Shown here: piece after piece, positions 34,428 to 44,777 of the stretch | How positions within the stretch are numbered: position 1 is the stretch's first letter | How the letters are laid out: each line of letters opens with the position of its first letter | Assembly (NCBI GenBank): GCA_036927565.1 | Contig: JAYESD010000001.1 | Location: forward strand, 287,381,560-287,445,559 | DNA from: Tuctoria greenei | Taxonomy: Eukaryota > Streptophyta > Magnoliopsida > Poales > Poaceae | DNA: 64,000 nucleotides | Reading direction: 5' to 3' | Translations under genes and position numbers: made by a program | Notes under the pieces: model-generated | The model's database searches: none | Seen by the model: only the letters and a program-made list of their open reading frames with translations | Told to the model about the DNA's origin: nothing

Positions 34428-35468
34428 GTGCCACTATATTTACATCATATGTTTTCGTTGGAGAGATATTTAGGAGTATTAAAAGGTTATGTGCGGAACC
34501 GTGCTCATCCAGAGGGTTCAATTATGGAAGGATACACCACTGAAGAAGTGATTAAGGGTTGCGCTGATTACATCAAAGATGGAAAATCGATAGGTGTGCC
34601 TATACCGGTACATGAGGGTAGACTACGTGGGAGAGGCAAAGTGGGTAAGAAAACTTTTATTGTTCAAGATTACAAGAATGTACACCGTGCACATTTTGGT
34701 GTACTACAACAGCTCGCAATAGCTGAGCCGTACATCGAGGAACACCAAATTGAGCTTCGTGATAAAAACCAAGACCGCAAAGAGGACTGGATCATGAAAG
34801 AGCACAGAAGATGTTTCACTGAATGGTTAATGGACAAAAATATATCATACGGAAACACTATAGAAGAGGCAACAATGAAAAAGTTAGCTTGTGGCCCATC
34901 TGCTTTGGTAACATCATGGCAAGCATATGACATCAATGGTTACACATTTTACACTAAAGAAAAAGACGGTAAGAGTGTTGCACAAAATAGTGGCGTTCGT
35001 ATTGAGGCTTATGATTCACAAGGGCAGAAGACCACATACTTCGGGTTCATAGAGGAAATATGGGAACTCGATTATGGCGAAAGAATGGTAATGCCCGTAT
35101 TTAATTGCCAATGGGTCAAACATCCTGATGGTTTGAAAGTGGACAATTACGGACTGACACTGGTAGACTTGAATAAAGTGGGTTACAAAGATGACCTGTG
35201 GGTTCTCGCCGATAATGTTGCACAAGTTTTTTATGTTCAAGATCCATAAACTGAGAAGTTGCACGTAGTTGTTTCTGGAAAGCAAAATATTGTTGGGGTT
35301 GACAATGTGGGAGATAATGAAGAGGAATATAATCAGTATGAAGAGATGTACCTTTTCACCGAACCAGAAAACATCAAGCGCGTAGAGAGAAGCATTAAAA
35401 AGAATTTGAAACCCTATATGCGAGAAGATGTCAATGCTGGAAAAAATGTATATAGCAATGCGAGATGA
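34428..35468 (+). pseudogene. C-terminal part of a TNP2-like transposase, element C
   Basis: The frame starts inside the protein (PLYLHHMFSLERYLGVLKGY, the DUF4218-like region) and runs through KMISYGN-like NISYGNTIEEAT and the DUF4216-like region (YDINGYTFYTKEKDG, QNSGVRIEAYD, VAQVFYVQDP) to the stop at 35468. A single in-frame TAA at 35247-35249 interrupts it near the end. The sequence before 34428 (34111-34427) shows no coding potential for the missing catalytic domain. Compared with A and B this is the same protein family but a clearly different subfamily. Confidence 0.88.
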
Positions 35469-35607
35469 TATATATTGTATATATTTGTATCTTCTGAAAT
35501 CAACTTAGAACAATGTTGGTATATGGATTGTGTCCTTTTGCATTTGTGTACATATGCGTTTGGACTCAATGATTTGGAAGTTTGGAAGTTTGGTCTTTCT
35601 TCAGATA

Positions 35608-36448
35608 ATGATGTCTCGGGCGTGTAGCCGATTGAAGGAGGAGCGCTTGGCGTGGCGCAAGAACCATCCCCATGTATGTACATATGGCACACCGGTCACA
35701 TGGTTGTATATACATATGTATCTGTAATGGACTGATGAACTTAACTGTAGTTTGTTTTTCCGTGTTGTTTGTTTTTGGTATTTTCAATTTCTCCGCGTAG
35801 GGTTTCTCTGCGAAGCCTGAATCGGGAGATTTATTGAAGTGGCAGTGCATCGTCCCCGGTAAAGAAGGGGTAAGTCATGAAGAACAAGCACAATATGAGT
35901 TTAACTATCGTCCTCCTATTAATAAATTTTCTTTTGCAGACTGAATGGGAAGGTGGTTACTACCCCCTGACAATCTCCTTCTCTGAGGACTATCCCTTGG
36001 TGCCTCCAAGATGCTCCTTTCCAATTGGGTTCTTCCACCCAAATGTCCATCGTTCGGGAGCACTCTGCATCAGGATTCTTGATCAAGAGACTGTAAGATA
36101 GACCTATTTTGTTCATGTAATTATTACTTATAAATTTTGTCGAACTTATTTGAACTGGTTTCTTATATTGCTTAAATTATATTTCGTAGGGGTGGTGCAG
36201 TGCTTTTACAATCAAAACTATACTACTTGAAGTTCAGCGTTTGCTGCATCAGCCAAATGTGCCTGATGTTGAAAATGATTGCTATAATCTACTTATCAAG
36301 GTTAGATGACACTTTGACTTAGTGACCAATGTAGGTTATTCATTCCTCCTTCGACATTTGTTAATTTAAATAATGTCAATATTTTCAGGATCCAGCGGAA
36401 TATAAGAGACGTGTTCGGGAGCAAGCAGGACGGTACAATTTAGATTGA
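35608..36448 (+). CDS. SCE1-like: SUMO-conjugating enzyme (UBC9/SCE1-like), five exons, inside CACTA element C
   Basis: Five exons: 35608-35673, 35801-35869, 35940-36092, 36190-36300 and 36389-36448. All four introns are GT-AG and phase 0, and the spliced frame is open for 152 codons; the usual UBC9 length is about 160. Conserved features are an N-terminal basic helix with KEERLAWRKNHPH, the TEWEGGYYPL strand, the HPN motif (FFHPNV) and the catalytic Cys in SGALCIRIL, then the C-terminal helix DPAEYKRRVREQA. A segment of about five residues present in canonical SCE1 is missing after the AKPE residues, and the C-terminus reads YNLD. An AG at 35602-35603 just before the first ATG suggests a further 5' non-coding exon. 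The family transfers SUMO to substrates in the nucleus. The gene is diverged from canonical SCE1 and may derive from a divergent grass class of SCE1; a captured and still translatable copy is inferred, expression is not shown. Confidence 0.88.
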
Positions 36449-36739
36449 TCGATGGGAGCTTCATCGTCGATCTACAATGAATGTAGCATGATTTTTGTTC
36501 AGTGTGTAAAGAAATTATCTTTGAACAATTGTAAAGCCTCTAATGGTGTATTACCACAATTAAGCCAGCCTCACTGGTGATCGAGCATTTCCTATAATGC
36601 ATTACTGTACTAGTATCCGCTAGCTCATCTGTGTTTTTTTGCTGATCATACAATTTTGCCTGCACGACTACATGCGGCTGTGATATATAATTGCAACTAC
36701 ATCCCTGTAATTTCAATGAAAACCGCTTATGATAATTAA

Positions 36740-37285
36740 ACAATGACCGTCACTGAAAATACATGATCTTCTCAGGCCGTTGTTAATCAAGAACCGGCTA
36801 TGAAGTTCATTGCATTACAGACGGTTATTAATTAAGAACCGCCAACGAAGATCATGTATTTACTCAGACGGTTGTTCCTTAAAATCCATCTGTGAAGTTC
36901 ATTGCATTACAGACGGTTATTAATCAAGAACCGCCAACGAAGATCATGTATTTACCCAGACGGTTGTTTCTTAAAATCCGTCTGTGAAGTTCATGGCATT
37001 GCAGGCGGTTAATAATTAATAACCGTCTGTGAAGATCATGTATTTACCCAGGCGGTTGTTTCTTAAAATCCGTCTGTGAAGTTCGTTGCATTACAGGCGG
37101 TTCTTAATTAAGAACCGATTCTGAAGATCATGTATTTACCCAGACGATTGTTCTTTAAAATCCGTCTGTGTTGTTCTTTCATCACAGACGGTTATTATAT
37201 CATTCGTCATCACAGTCGCATATTTTTAAGGACCGCCTGTGTTTGAAAAATTGAGGCGCCTGTAAAAATGCTTTTTGTAGTAGTG
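36740..37285. repeat. Right subterminal repeats of element C
   Basis: Repeats of about 75 bases alternate TTACAGACGGTTATTAAT-type and GAAGATCATGTATTTACCCA-type segments with the CCGTCTGTGAAGTTC motif, ending in the terminal repeat. They mirror the left subterminal array. Confidence 0.8.
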
Positions 37286-37653
37286 AAGTAGTATTACGAA
37301 CCCCGACACGGATGGGCATCATCACATGGAAGCCTCAATGCCTCACAAAGTCACAAGTTATAACATTGTACTGTACGCAGCAATTTAGTAGCACACACGT
37401 ACAGATGATGGTAGTCGACACTGCATACACCATGCATGGTCGTCGATCATTGGGCATTGTTTGGACGACGGATCCTCAGACGTATCTTGTTGGATCCAAG
37501 GAGAATATACTAATACATGATGTTTCTGATTGATGAAACGACGCCTAGGTTACTGAAAGTCTATAGCCAGTCACTGCCCGTGCATGCAGTTTATTCAATG
37601 ATATAGAGGCGGAGACATCCGCCTCAGAGCAGGAGACGAGCTGGATGGATATT

Positions 37654-38457
37654 CTAGCTGCAGTCGCTGTCCTGCATCATCTGGACCAGCGATGCGCGGA
37701 GGGCGTCGTCGTCGTACTGCAGCTCAGCGGGCACGTCCACGACGACGTCCTGCACGGTCGCGCCGTTCACGCGGCTCACGCAGGCGTGCTGGACGTGCAG
37801 GCCCAGCGTCCGGAGCGCGCCCATGAGACGCGCCGGCGCGTGCGGGGCCGCGCTCGTTGCGCGCACCGTAGCCGCGTCGGTCCAGACCATGCGCACCTCC
37901 ACGACCTCGTCCGCGACGGCGCCGCCGGAGGCCGCAACGACGGGCTCCTGCCTCGTCGCCGCGGCGGCCCGCTTGGCCTCAGCCTCGAGCCGGGCGACGC
38001 GGGCACGGAGCTCGGTGATGTAGGCGGCGGCGTCGGCGAGGAGGGAGGCCTTGTCCATGCGGGAGACGGTCGGCACGGCGGCACGGAGGTCGCAGAACCG
38101 GCGGTTCAGCTTGTCCCGGCGCTGCCGCTCCGCCTCCACGTGGTTCATGGAGGGGCCGTCCGGGCGCAGCCCGGGCTTCCGTCCTCGGCGCTTCCCAGCA
38201 GCTGGGCGCTGCGCCGCCGGGGCCGTGACTCTCGGCTGCTCGAAGACTTCAGAAGCCGGGGAGAGCGTGCGCCCCACGGGCCACAGCTCCCCCCTCTCAT
38301 CGTAGTAGCCCTCGTTCTTGGCCACGACATCACCAAGCAGCCATTGCTCGGGAACCTCGCAGGATGCGAGCTCGATGACCGGGTGTCCGGCGTGGGAGAA
38401 GAAGGACGCCGGCGAAGGCGGCGAGGAGGAGGAGTACGGCGAAAGCATCTCGTCCAT
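37654..38457 (-). CDS. bHLH transcription factor, MYC type, short form without N-terminal domain
   Basis: Intronless frame of 267 residues from ATG 38457 to the stop at 37654; an in-frame TAG lies shortly upstream, so this is the first ATG. The N-terminal third has a Ser/Pro run and ELWPVGRTLSPASEVFEQ. A basic GKRRGRKPG linker (about residue 120) precedes the bHLH domain (about residues 133-185): NHVEAERQRRDKLNRRF contains the His-Glu-Arg set that reads G-box/E-box DNA (CANNTG), followed by a loop and second helix ending LRARVARLEAEAK, a leucine-zipper-like extension. The C-terminal ACT-like region (RMVWTDAATVR, LGLHVQHACVS) is typical of the MYC2/MYC3 subgroup. The JAZ-interacting and activation domains that full MYC2 proteins carry are absent. 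High GC at third positions is typical of grass genes. It is the only ordinary host gene recognised here. Confidence 0.9.
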   Translation of the reverse strand: MDEMLSPYSSSSPPSPASFFSHAGHPVIELASCEVPEQWLLGDVVAKNEGYYDERGELWPVGRTLSPASEVFEQPRVTAPAAQRPAAGKRRGRKPGLRPDGPSMNHVEAERQRRDKLNRRFCDLRAAVPTVSRMDKASLLADAAAYITELRARVARLEAEAKRAAAATRQEPVVAASGGAVADEVVEVRMVWTDAATVRATSAAPHAPARLMGALRTLGLHVQHACVSRVNGATVQDVVVDVPAELQYDDDALRASLVQMMQDSDCS

Positions 38458-38619
38458 GTCGCTCACTGCAGCCTAAAGTGGCAAAGGAACAGATCCCTTC
38501 ACTCTCATGTGACAAATGCAAGTGGCGTTTCTGTGGTTCTGCTGTTTTAATACTGCCGGGAGGAGAAGCAAGCCGTTTTGGAGTAGGATGGGACCGTCCT
38601 CGGATAGTCACTTTGGTAG

Positions 38620-39476
38620 TAGGGGTGGACATTCGGTTAACCGACACATTTCGGTTCGGTTTTTCAGTTATTTTTAAAATTCGGTTTCTGAAAAATAGAA
38701 ACCGAAATATGTAATTCAAAAAGAAAAACCAGACCACCGGTTAACCGGTAATTTCGGTTCGGTTTTCGGTTAACCGAACAAAAACCGAACTTCAACCCTA
38801 ACCTTCGATCTCTCTCGATGGGGTCATCCTGGGCATGGGCCAGGGCGCGGTCGCCGCCGGAAATGGCCGCGGGGCGCGCGGAGGCCGGATTGGTGCAAGG
38901 AGGCAGGATGAGGAGGTTGTGGGGCGGCAGGACGATGAGACCCTGGGCGGCTGGGCGATGCAGTTCGACGAGGCCGACGGGACTCGTGGCAGCCGTGGGC
39001 GACGGGGCGCGGCGGTCGATGGGTGACCTGGCTCGGCGGCTGATGGGGTTGGGGCACGGCGGCTACGGGCGATGCGGCGGGCTTGGCACGGCAAGGCGAG
39101 GAGCAGCGGTCGTGGGGCGACAGGAGTCGGCGGCCAACGGCAACGGGGCTCCACGCGGTGGCCAGGTGTGAGTTCGATTGTTGTGGGCTTCGGGTGACAG
39201 CGTAAGGCTAGGGTTTGGAAGTCGGGCTGGGCAAAATTGATGGTTTGTGGGGATGGTGTAGTGTTTGTTATGGGCTTTGCTGGTGGGCCGAGTTTGAGTT
39301 CTGTTTAATTCGGTTAGTTCGGTTAACCGGAATATAAAACCGAACCGAAAAAAAGTTCGGTTTTCGCTACTTAGCAACCGAAATTTATCCGGTTTGGACC
39401 GCTTTCAGTTAATTCAGTTTTGGTTCCGATTAATTCGGTGTCAGTTTTCGGTTTTTGGTTTTTTTGCCCACTCCTA
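38620..39476. mobile_element. hAT-like non-autonomous element upstream of the bHLH gene
   Basis: Termini TAGGGGTGGAC and GCCCACTCCTA are inverted repeats (9 of 11 matching), flanked by TTTGGTAG and TTCGGTAG, an 8-bp duplication with one difference as made by hAT transposases. Both sides are rich in TTCGGTTAACCG-type repeats. The middle (38818-39175) is GC-rich with overlapping open frames on both strands but no recognisable domain. The insertion is about 160 bases upstream of the bHLH start codon. Confidence 0.75.
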
Positions 39477-39484
39477 TTCGGTAG

Positions 39485-40140
39485 TTCGGTTCCTCCTAAT
39501 GGCTTTGGAACAAGTTGGAGGTCGAGGTCGGCCAATTAAAAAGCGTGGTATGGGAGACCAACGTGTGAAAGAGACGTCAATTGGTCAATCAATAAACCAG
39601 CATCAGAAATAAATTCGTCAGGTATCTGAAGTTTAAGAAAATTTCGAGCACCAGATCATTAGTAGCTAATTACGGTTATTAACCACTAATCTTGCAATTA
39701 ACCATTAAACCTTAAATCTTATAGGTTATTCAATCACAAAATTTTATGTTTGATCATTTTACAATTAACGTAACTCTTACAATTACTGATTATCAATTAG
39801 CAAAAAACATACTGTTCTTCTCTTCTGGCATGACGGCGGCGGTGTCGTCGCCTGCCTGCGCTACCCCGCGATGCCGTCACCGCCGCTGCAACGGTGCCGC
39901 CGCCGTCGTCCAAGAGCCGACGCCGGGAGTAGCCGCCGGGATTCGGTCACGCACCCGTCGCCCCGACCCTTCGTACGGCGGCCACCCCGCTGCGAATTGG
40001 GAATAGGTAGGAGAGGTTAGGGTTTGGAGAGAATATAGAGTCAGGTACGAATCTTAAAGCGAACCAATGGTGGAAAGTGACGCCTGAAATTTTGAGGGAA
40101 ATCAGGCACCTGCCATTTAGCATTTCTCTATTCTAAATTA
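39485..40140. other. No recognisable gene
   Basis: A short GC-rich patch (39825-40005) is open for about 60 codons (start MTAAVSSPACATP) but has low complexity and no known domain. The rest is AT-rich. Confidence 0.4.
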
Positions 40141-40224
40141 CTTCTTCCCTTTCTAAATATTTATCATTTGTTAGTTTATTTAAAAATCAACTAACAAATG
40201 ATAAGTGTTTGAGGACGGAGTGAG
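40141..40224. mobile_element. Stowaway MITE
   Basis: 84 bases with inverted halves (CTTCTTCCCTTTC... / ...GGACGGAGTGAG) and a TA on each side. The near-perfect stem centred on TTAGTTTATTTAAAAATCAA and the CTCC-type ends are the Stowaway (Tc1/mariner-related) pattern. Confidence 0.8.
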
Positions 40225-40558
40225 TACTAGTTATGTTCTTTGACGCAAGTCTTTTTCTACCAAGTTTGATCTAACTTGGTATCTTTTACCACCTGAAGTC
40301 AGTCAAGATCAATGTCTCACGCGTACGTAGAGCCACATACCGTACCGATTGCACACAACCGGCCGGCCAAACCTACCGGCGGCTAATTGGCTACCACGCG
40401 AGTACGTTTATCGCATGTGTACGGTCACCGTGTGTACGTGAGACGGTCGTCCGTGCGCAGACATAGCTGACCCAGTTTTTTTCTTTCTGAAAACCGAAAG
40501 CTTGAAGTCTGTTTCTCAACCGGAAGTTGGAAGAACATACCGACTCTGTTATGAGATA

Positions 40559-40641
40559 CCCTCTCTGTTCACAAAAGTTTGTCGCTTTCTACTTCATTTT
40601 TAAACTAAATTAAAGTGATAAACTTTTGGTGACGGAAGGAG
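40559..40641. mobile_element. Stowaway MITE
   Basis: 83 bases, ends CCCTCTCTGTTCAC and GTGACGGAAGGAG, flanked by TA. The stem pairs CAAAAGTTTGTC with the AAACTTTTGG segment. Confidence 0.78.
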
Positions 40642-40941
40642 TAAATGACATTTGGAACAACTAGTTTAGTATAATTTGAATTATATTAGTTTGCCTAAAA
40701 GTAAGAGATGGGTATGTTGGTTCATGCATGTAACGTCATTTTCAGGGCGTCTGTAAGAAAACCGGATTCGGATATGTACATAGAACCTGAAGTCAGTACC
40801 GACAGTGCAGACTTATGAACAATACAATTAGCTGGAACTGATTTTGAGTAGCAGCTTATTTTTCCCTGGAAATGATCAGAGGATGTATTCTGGACAGTGG
40901 ACTCTTCTTTCAAAAGCACATATATAAACTTGTGACCGGGC

Positions 40942-41336
40942 TGTTAGTAGCTGAATTTTTACTCTCATTGAAGAGAGGATGACAATAGAGGGTTGGAGCA
41001 ATTTTCTTGTCTATTCCTCACACAATGTCATACCAACCCAAGAGGTTGAGGCTACATATTTATAGCAGCCTACGGGCAGCTAACCAGTCAAGCATATGCC
41101 TTCTTGCTAGTCCAAGATGTCATGCAAGATGATGTCCTAAAGATGATAACAACTGTCCTAAAAGCAGTCAAGATGCTGCTGTCCTTGCTTCTCTAAAAGC
41201 AGCCAAGATGTTGTCTTCTAGTCTAAGATGAGTACAACAAGGACCAAAGACTAAGGACTAAGGTACAACAAACTAAGAATAAGGGTACAAGGGACTAGGG
41301 ACCAAAGACCAAAGGACTACAAGACTTATTACATCA
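40942..41336 (-). repeat. 3' LTR of the Copia element
   Basis: 395 bases; short internal repeats of the AAGATG.TGTCCT and CTAAAAGCAG kind vary in number from the other LTR, which explains the length difference. Confidence 0.9.
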
Positions 41337-41344
41337 TTCTCTCC

Positions 41345-44300
41345 CTAAGTCTTGTACGTCGTCTTCTGGGAGGGTTGGACCATCCCAATCCTGGAGCAAA
41401 CTTCAATGAACTTGAGCCTCCCAAGGGGCTTGGTAAGCAGGTCCGCAAGCTGGTCCTTGGTGTTGATGTAGATCGTCTTGATGTTGCCTTCCTCCAAGCA
41501 GCCTCGTATGAAGTGGTACCTCACCCGGATGTGTTTGCTCCGTTCATGGAAAACGGGGTTCTTTGCCAGGGCCAGAGCATACACGTTGTCCACCCTGAGT
41601 TCCACCGCTCCAGTGTCTCCACCGAGGAGATCACCAAGTAGTCGAACAAGCCAGAGCGCCTGAGTCGAAGCGGTGGAGGCCGCTATGTACTTGGCCTCGC
41701 AACTGGACATGGCCACCACCTGCTGCTTGACCGACTGTCAGCTAACGAGGCACTTGCCGAAGAAGAAGAGGATCCCACTCGTGCTTTTGCTGGTGTCGAT
41801 GTCGCAGGCGTGGTCGCTGCCGCTGTACCTGACAAGGTGTGCCTCTCTAGGACACCTCGGGTAGTGGAGGCCGTGATTGAGATTCCACGCAACATAGTGA
41901 ATGATCCTCTTCACAGCCTGTTGGAGCTCCGTCGTCGGTCGCTGCAGGAACCGACTAACGTAGCCCATGGAGAATGCCAAGTTCGGTCGTGTGTGGGCGA
42001 GGTAGCGAAGGCTCCCCACAAGACGTCGATACGTTGTAGCGTCCACCTCCTCCGCCGTGCTGTCGCGGCTCAACTTCAGCCTCTCCTCCATCGGAGTGAG
42101 GGCTGGGTTGCAGTTTGTGAGCCCAGCTAGCCCAACAATGCGCTTGGCGTAATCGTGATCCTGAAGTCGGCCTGGTGCACCTCAATCCCTAGGTAGAAGG
42201 AGAGGGATCCTAGGTCACTCATCTGGAAGGTGGCTTTCATCTCTTCCTTGAACGCTGCCACCTCCGCATCCTTGGTGTCAGTGATCACCAAGTCATCGAT
42301 GTAGACACCCACCAGTAAGGTATTTCCTCCATGACCACGCTGGTAGATGGCCGCCTCGTGCAGGCATTGCCCGAAGCCCATCCTCTTGAGTGTGGAATCC
42401 AACTTGGCATTCTAGGCCCGTGGTACCTCCCGCAAGCCATAGAGGGCCTTGCGCAGGCGCAATACCTTGCCCTCCATGCGAGGTATCGCAAACCCTGGCG
42501 GCTGGTGTACGTAGACCTCCTCCTTCAAGTCGCCGTTGAAGAACGCCGACTTGACGTCCATGTGCTGGACACGCCAGTCTTCTTGGGCAGCCAACGCAAG
42601 AAGGAGTCGCACAAATTCCATCCGTGCCACGGGGGCAAAGGCATTGTCGAAGTCAATCCCCTCCTGCTGCATGAAGCCGCGTGCCACCAAGCGAGCCTTG
42701 TGCTTGACGATGGCACCGACTTCATCCCTCTTTAGCTTGAACACCCACTTAAGGGTGATCGCACGGTGACCGTGAGGGAGGTCAGCAAGCTCCCAAGTGC
42801 GGTTCGTCTCAACCGCATCCATCTCCGACCGCATCGCGACACGCCATGCCGCCTGTTTCTCGGCCTCCGCGAAAGACCGAGGCTCACCATCATCGCACGC
42901 AAGGTGCAACTGCGCCTCCGGATCTTGATCATCCAGATTGTGAGGGGCCAGACCCGGCACCGGCTGGTCGCTGAGAATGTTCTCCATCTTTCAATACCAT
43001 AACTGCTCGCCGTCGTAGCACCTGTCGAGGCGCTCCTCGTCGTGGGAGAGCGGAGTGACAAACTCCACTGGGTCGTGCTTGACACGAGATGGCGACAGAG
43101 TGGACGTGGCCGAAGGGGTGGGCGTCGGTGCTAGAGTGCGTGGGATCGCCGGCTGAGGTGGAGGTGGATGCTCGGGGGCTGGGGTAGACACGCTCAGTGG
43201 AGTAGAGTTGCCTACTGCCCCAGGTCCCTTGAAGTAGACGTAGTCGATGATGAAGTCGTCGTTCGTCGAGGTCGAACCACCGTCCACCGCCTTGTCCCAT
43301 ACCCAACCTCGCCCTTCATTGAACACAACATCGCGCGTCGTGTGCACACGCTGTGTCTCTGGGTCGAGAATGCGGTAGGCCTTTGAGCCCTCCGCATAGC
43401 CGATGAACACCCCCGGGGTGCTCCTGTCATCGAGCTTGCCGATCTGGCCAAGCTCCTTGGCGAACGTGAGGCAGCCGAAGACCTGTAGGTGAGAGACCAC
43501 CGGATTGGGATTGCGCCCATACCAAGCCTCGTACGGCGTCCTGCGATGGACCGCCTTCATGGGCGAGCGGTTGAGGATGTATACGGCGGTCACCACCGCC
43601 TCTCCCCAGAAGACAACCGACATTCCCCTCTGCTTGAGGAGGGCCCGAGTCATCCCCACAACCATATGGTTGCCCCGGTCGACGATGCCATTCTGCTGCG
43701 GGCTGTAAGGCGTGGAGTAGTGGCGCTGAACACTGTCATCCGCACAATACGATGCGAATTCAGCTGTCGTGAATTTGCCGCCGTTGTTGCTGTGTAGCAA
43801 GCACAGCTTGCGGCCACACTCCGCCTCCGCAGTGGCCTGCGCGCGCCTGATGGCGTTCACAGCCTCTCCCTTGCTGCCAAGGACCACCACCCACATATAG
43901 CGGGAGAGGTTGTCGACAAGCAGCAGGAAGTAGCATCGTCCTCCTGGTGTAGCCGGTGTCACCAGGCCATACAAGTATCGGTGAACGAGCTCGGGCCGCT
44001 CCTTGGCTCGAAAGCTCGACTGCTGGGGAAAAGGAAGCCACCTCTGCTTCGTCACCATGCAGACGTCGCAGAGATGCTCCACATGGTCAAGGCATGCATG
44101 CCTCACACCATCTCCTTTGCACTGAGCTGCTTCAGGGCCTTGAAGTGAACTTGCCCAAAGCGCTCGTGCCACTGCCATGCCTCGTCCTCCTGACGAGTGG
44201 CAAGACAGATAGGCTGTGCTACCAGCAGGTGAAGGACATAGAGTCAATTGGTGCCTCTAGTTACCTTGGCAAGAAGGTGTCAATGGCAATCCCAAATGCT

Positions 44301-44744
44301 CATGACCCCGTCCTTGATGTCCATGTGCAAACCACTCTCATCTACCTGTCTCAAGCTGATGATGGAGTTTCTCAACGCGGGGATGTAGTAGACTCCGACG
44401 AGCATCTTGTGCTCACCGGACTCATCCCTGAGAATGACGGAGCCAACACCCTTGATATCCATGCCGGAGGCGTCACCAAACTTGACGGAGCCTCAAACAT
44501 TGGGATCAAGCTCGGCGAAGAACTCCTGTCGACCGGTCATGTGATGGGTGGCGCCGATATCGAGGCACCACCCGTCAATCTTGTCATTGCTGGAGTCGTC
44601 GCCGAAGAAAGCGTGTGCTCTCGGCTCATCAAGATGAAAGAGAGCTGCCGCGGTCGATGCCACTAGAGGTGGCTTGATGCTTCCGTGTGCCATGAGCAAA
44701 GCTGGCTCCTCTTCCACCTGTGCGACGTGGGCCTGCTCCTCCAC
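41345..44744 (-). pseudogene. pol: Copia pol, broken by stops and frameshifts
   Basis: On the minus strand: protease with WCLDIGATHHMTG (near 44560); integrase with LLVDNLSRYMWV, HSNNGGKFTTAEF and PQQNGIVDRGNH (44247-42991); reverse transcriptase start with KHKARLVARGFMQQEGIDF and HMDVKSAFFNG (42987-42412); YIDDLVIT catalytic box (near 42295); RNase H with VAMSSCEAKYIAAST and TKDQLADLLTKPLG (41719-41345). The protease motif has DIGAT where DSGAT is usual. At least five frame changes and several stops separate the pieces. The two Asp of the RT box are kept. Confidence 0.9.
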
Positions 44745-44777
44745 TTGTGCGATGTGGGCCTGGCCACGTCGTGGCTG

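Larger units (their letters stand above)
33337..37285 (+). mobile_element. CACTA element C carrying a SUMO E2-like gene
   Basis: Left end CACTGCTACAATAAGC, right end GCTTTTTGTAGTAGTG, with AAG at both flanks (33334-33336 and 37286-37288), the 3-bp duplication of CACTA elements. The left terminus reads CACTG rather than CACTA. Both sides carry dense subterminal repeats of the ATCACAGACGG / CCGTCTGTGAT type. The interior has the C-terminal third of a TNP2-like transposase and, in the same orientation just downstream, a complete-looking five-exon SUMO E2-like gene. The catalytic part of the transposase is absent, so C must depend on another element to move. Confidence 0.93.

Noticed and set aside
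37645..38550. 301-codon plus-strand open frame
   Set aside because: Antisense shadow of the bHLH gene; no domain, and the bHLH motif is unambiguous on the other strand.
38818..39171. Overlapping GC-rich frames within the hAT-like element
   Set aside because: Open on both strands through composition alone; low-complexity Ala, Gly and Arg content and no domain.
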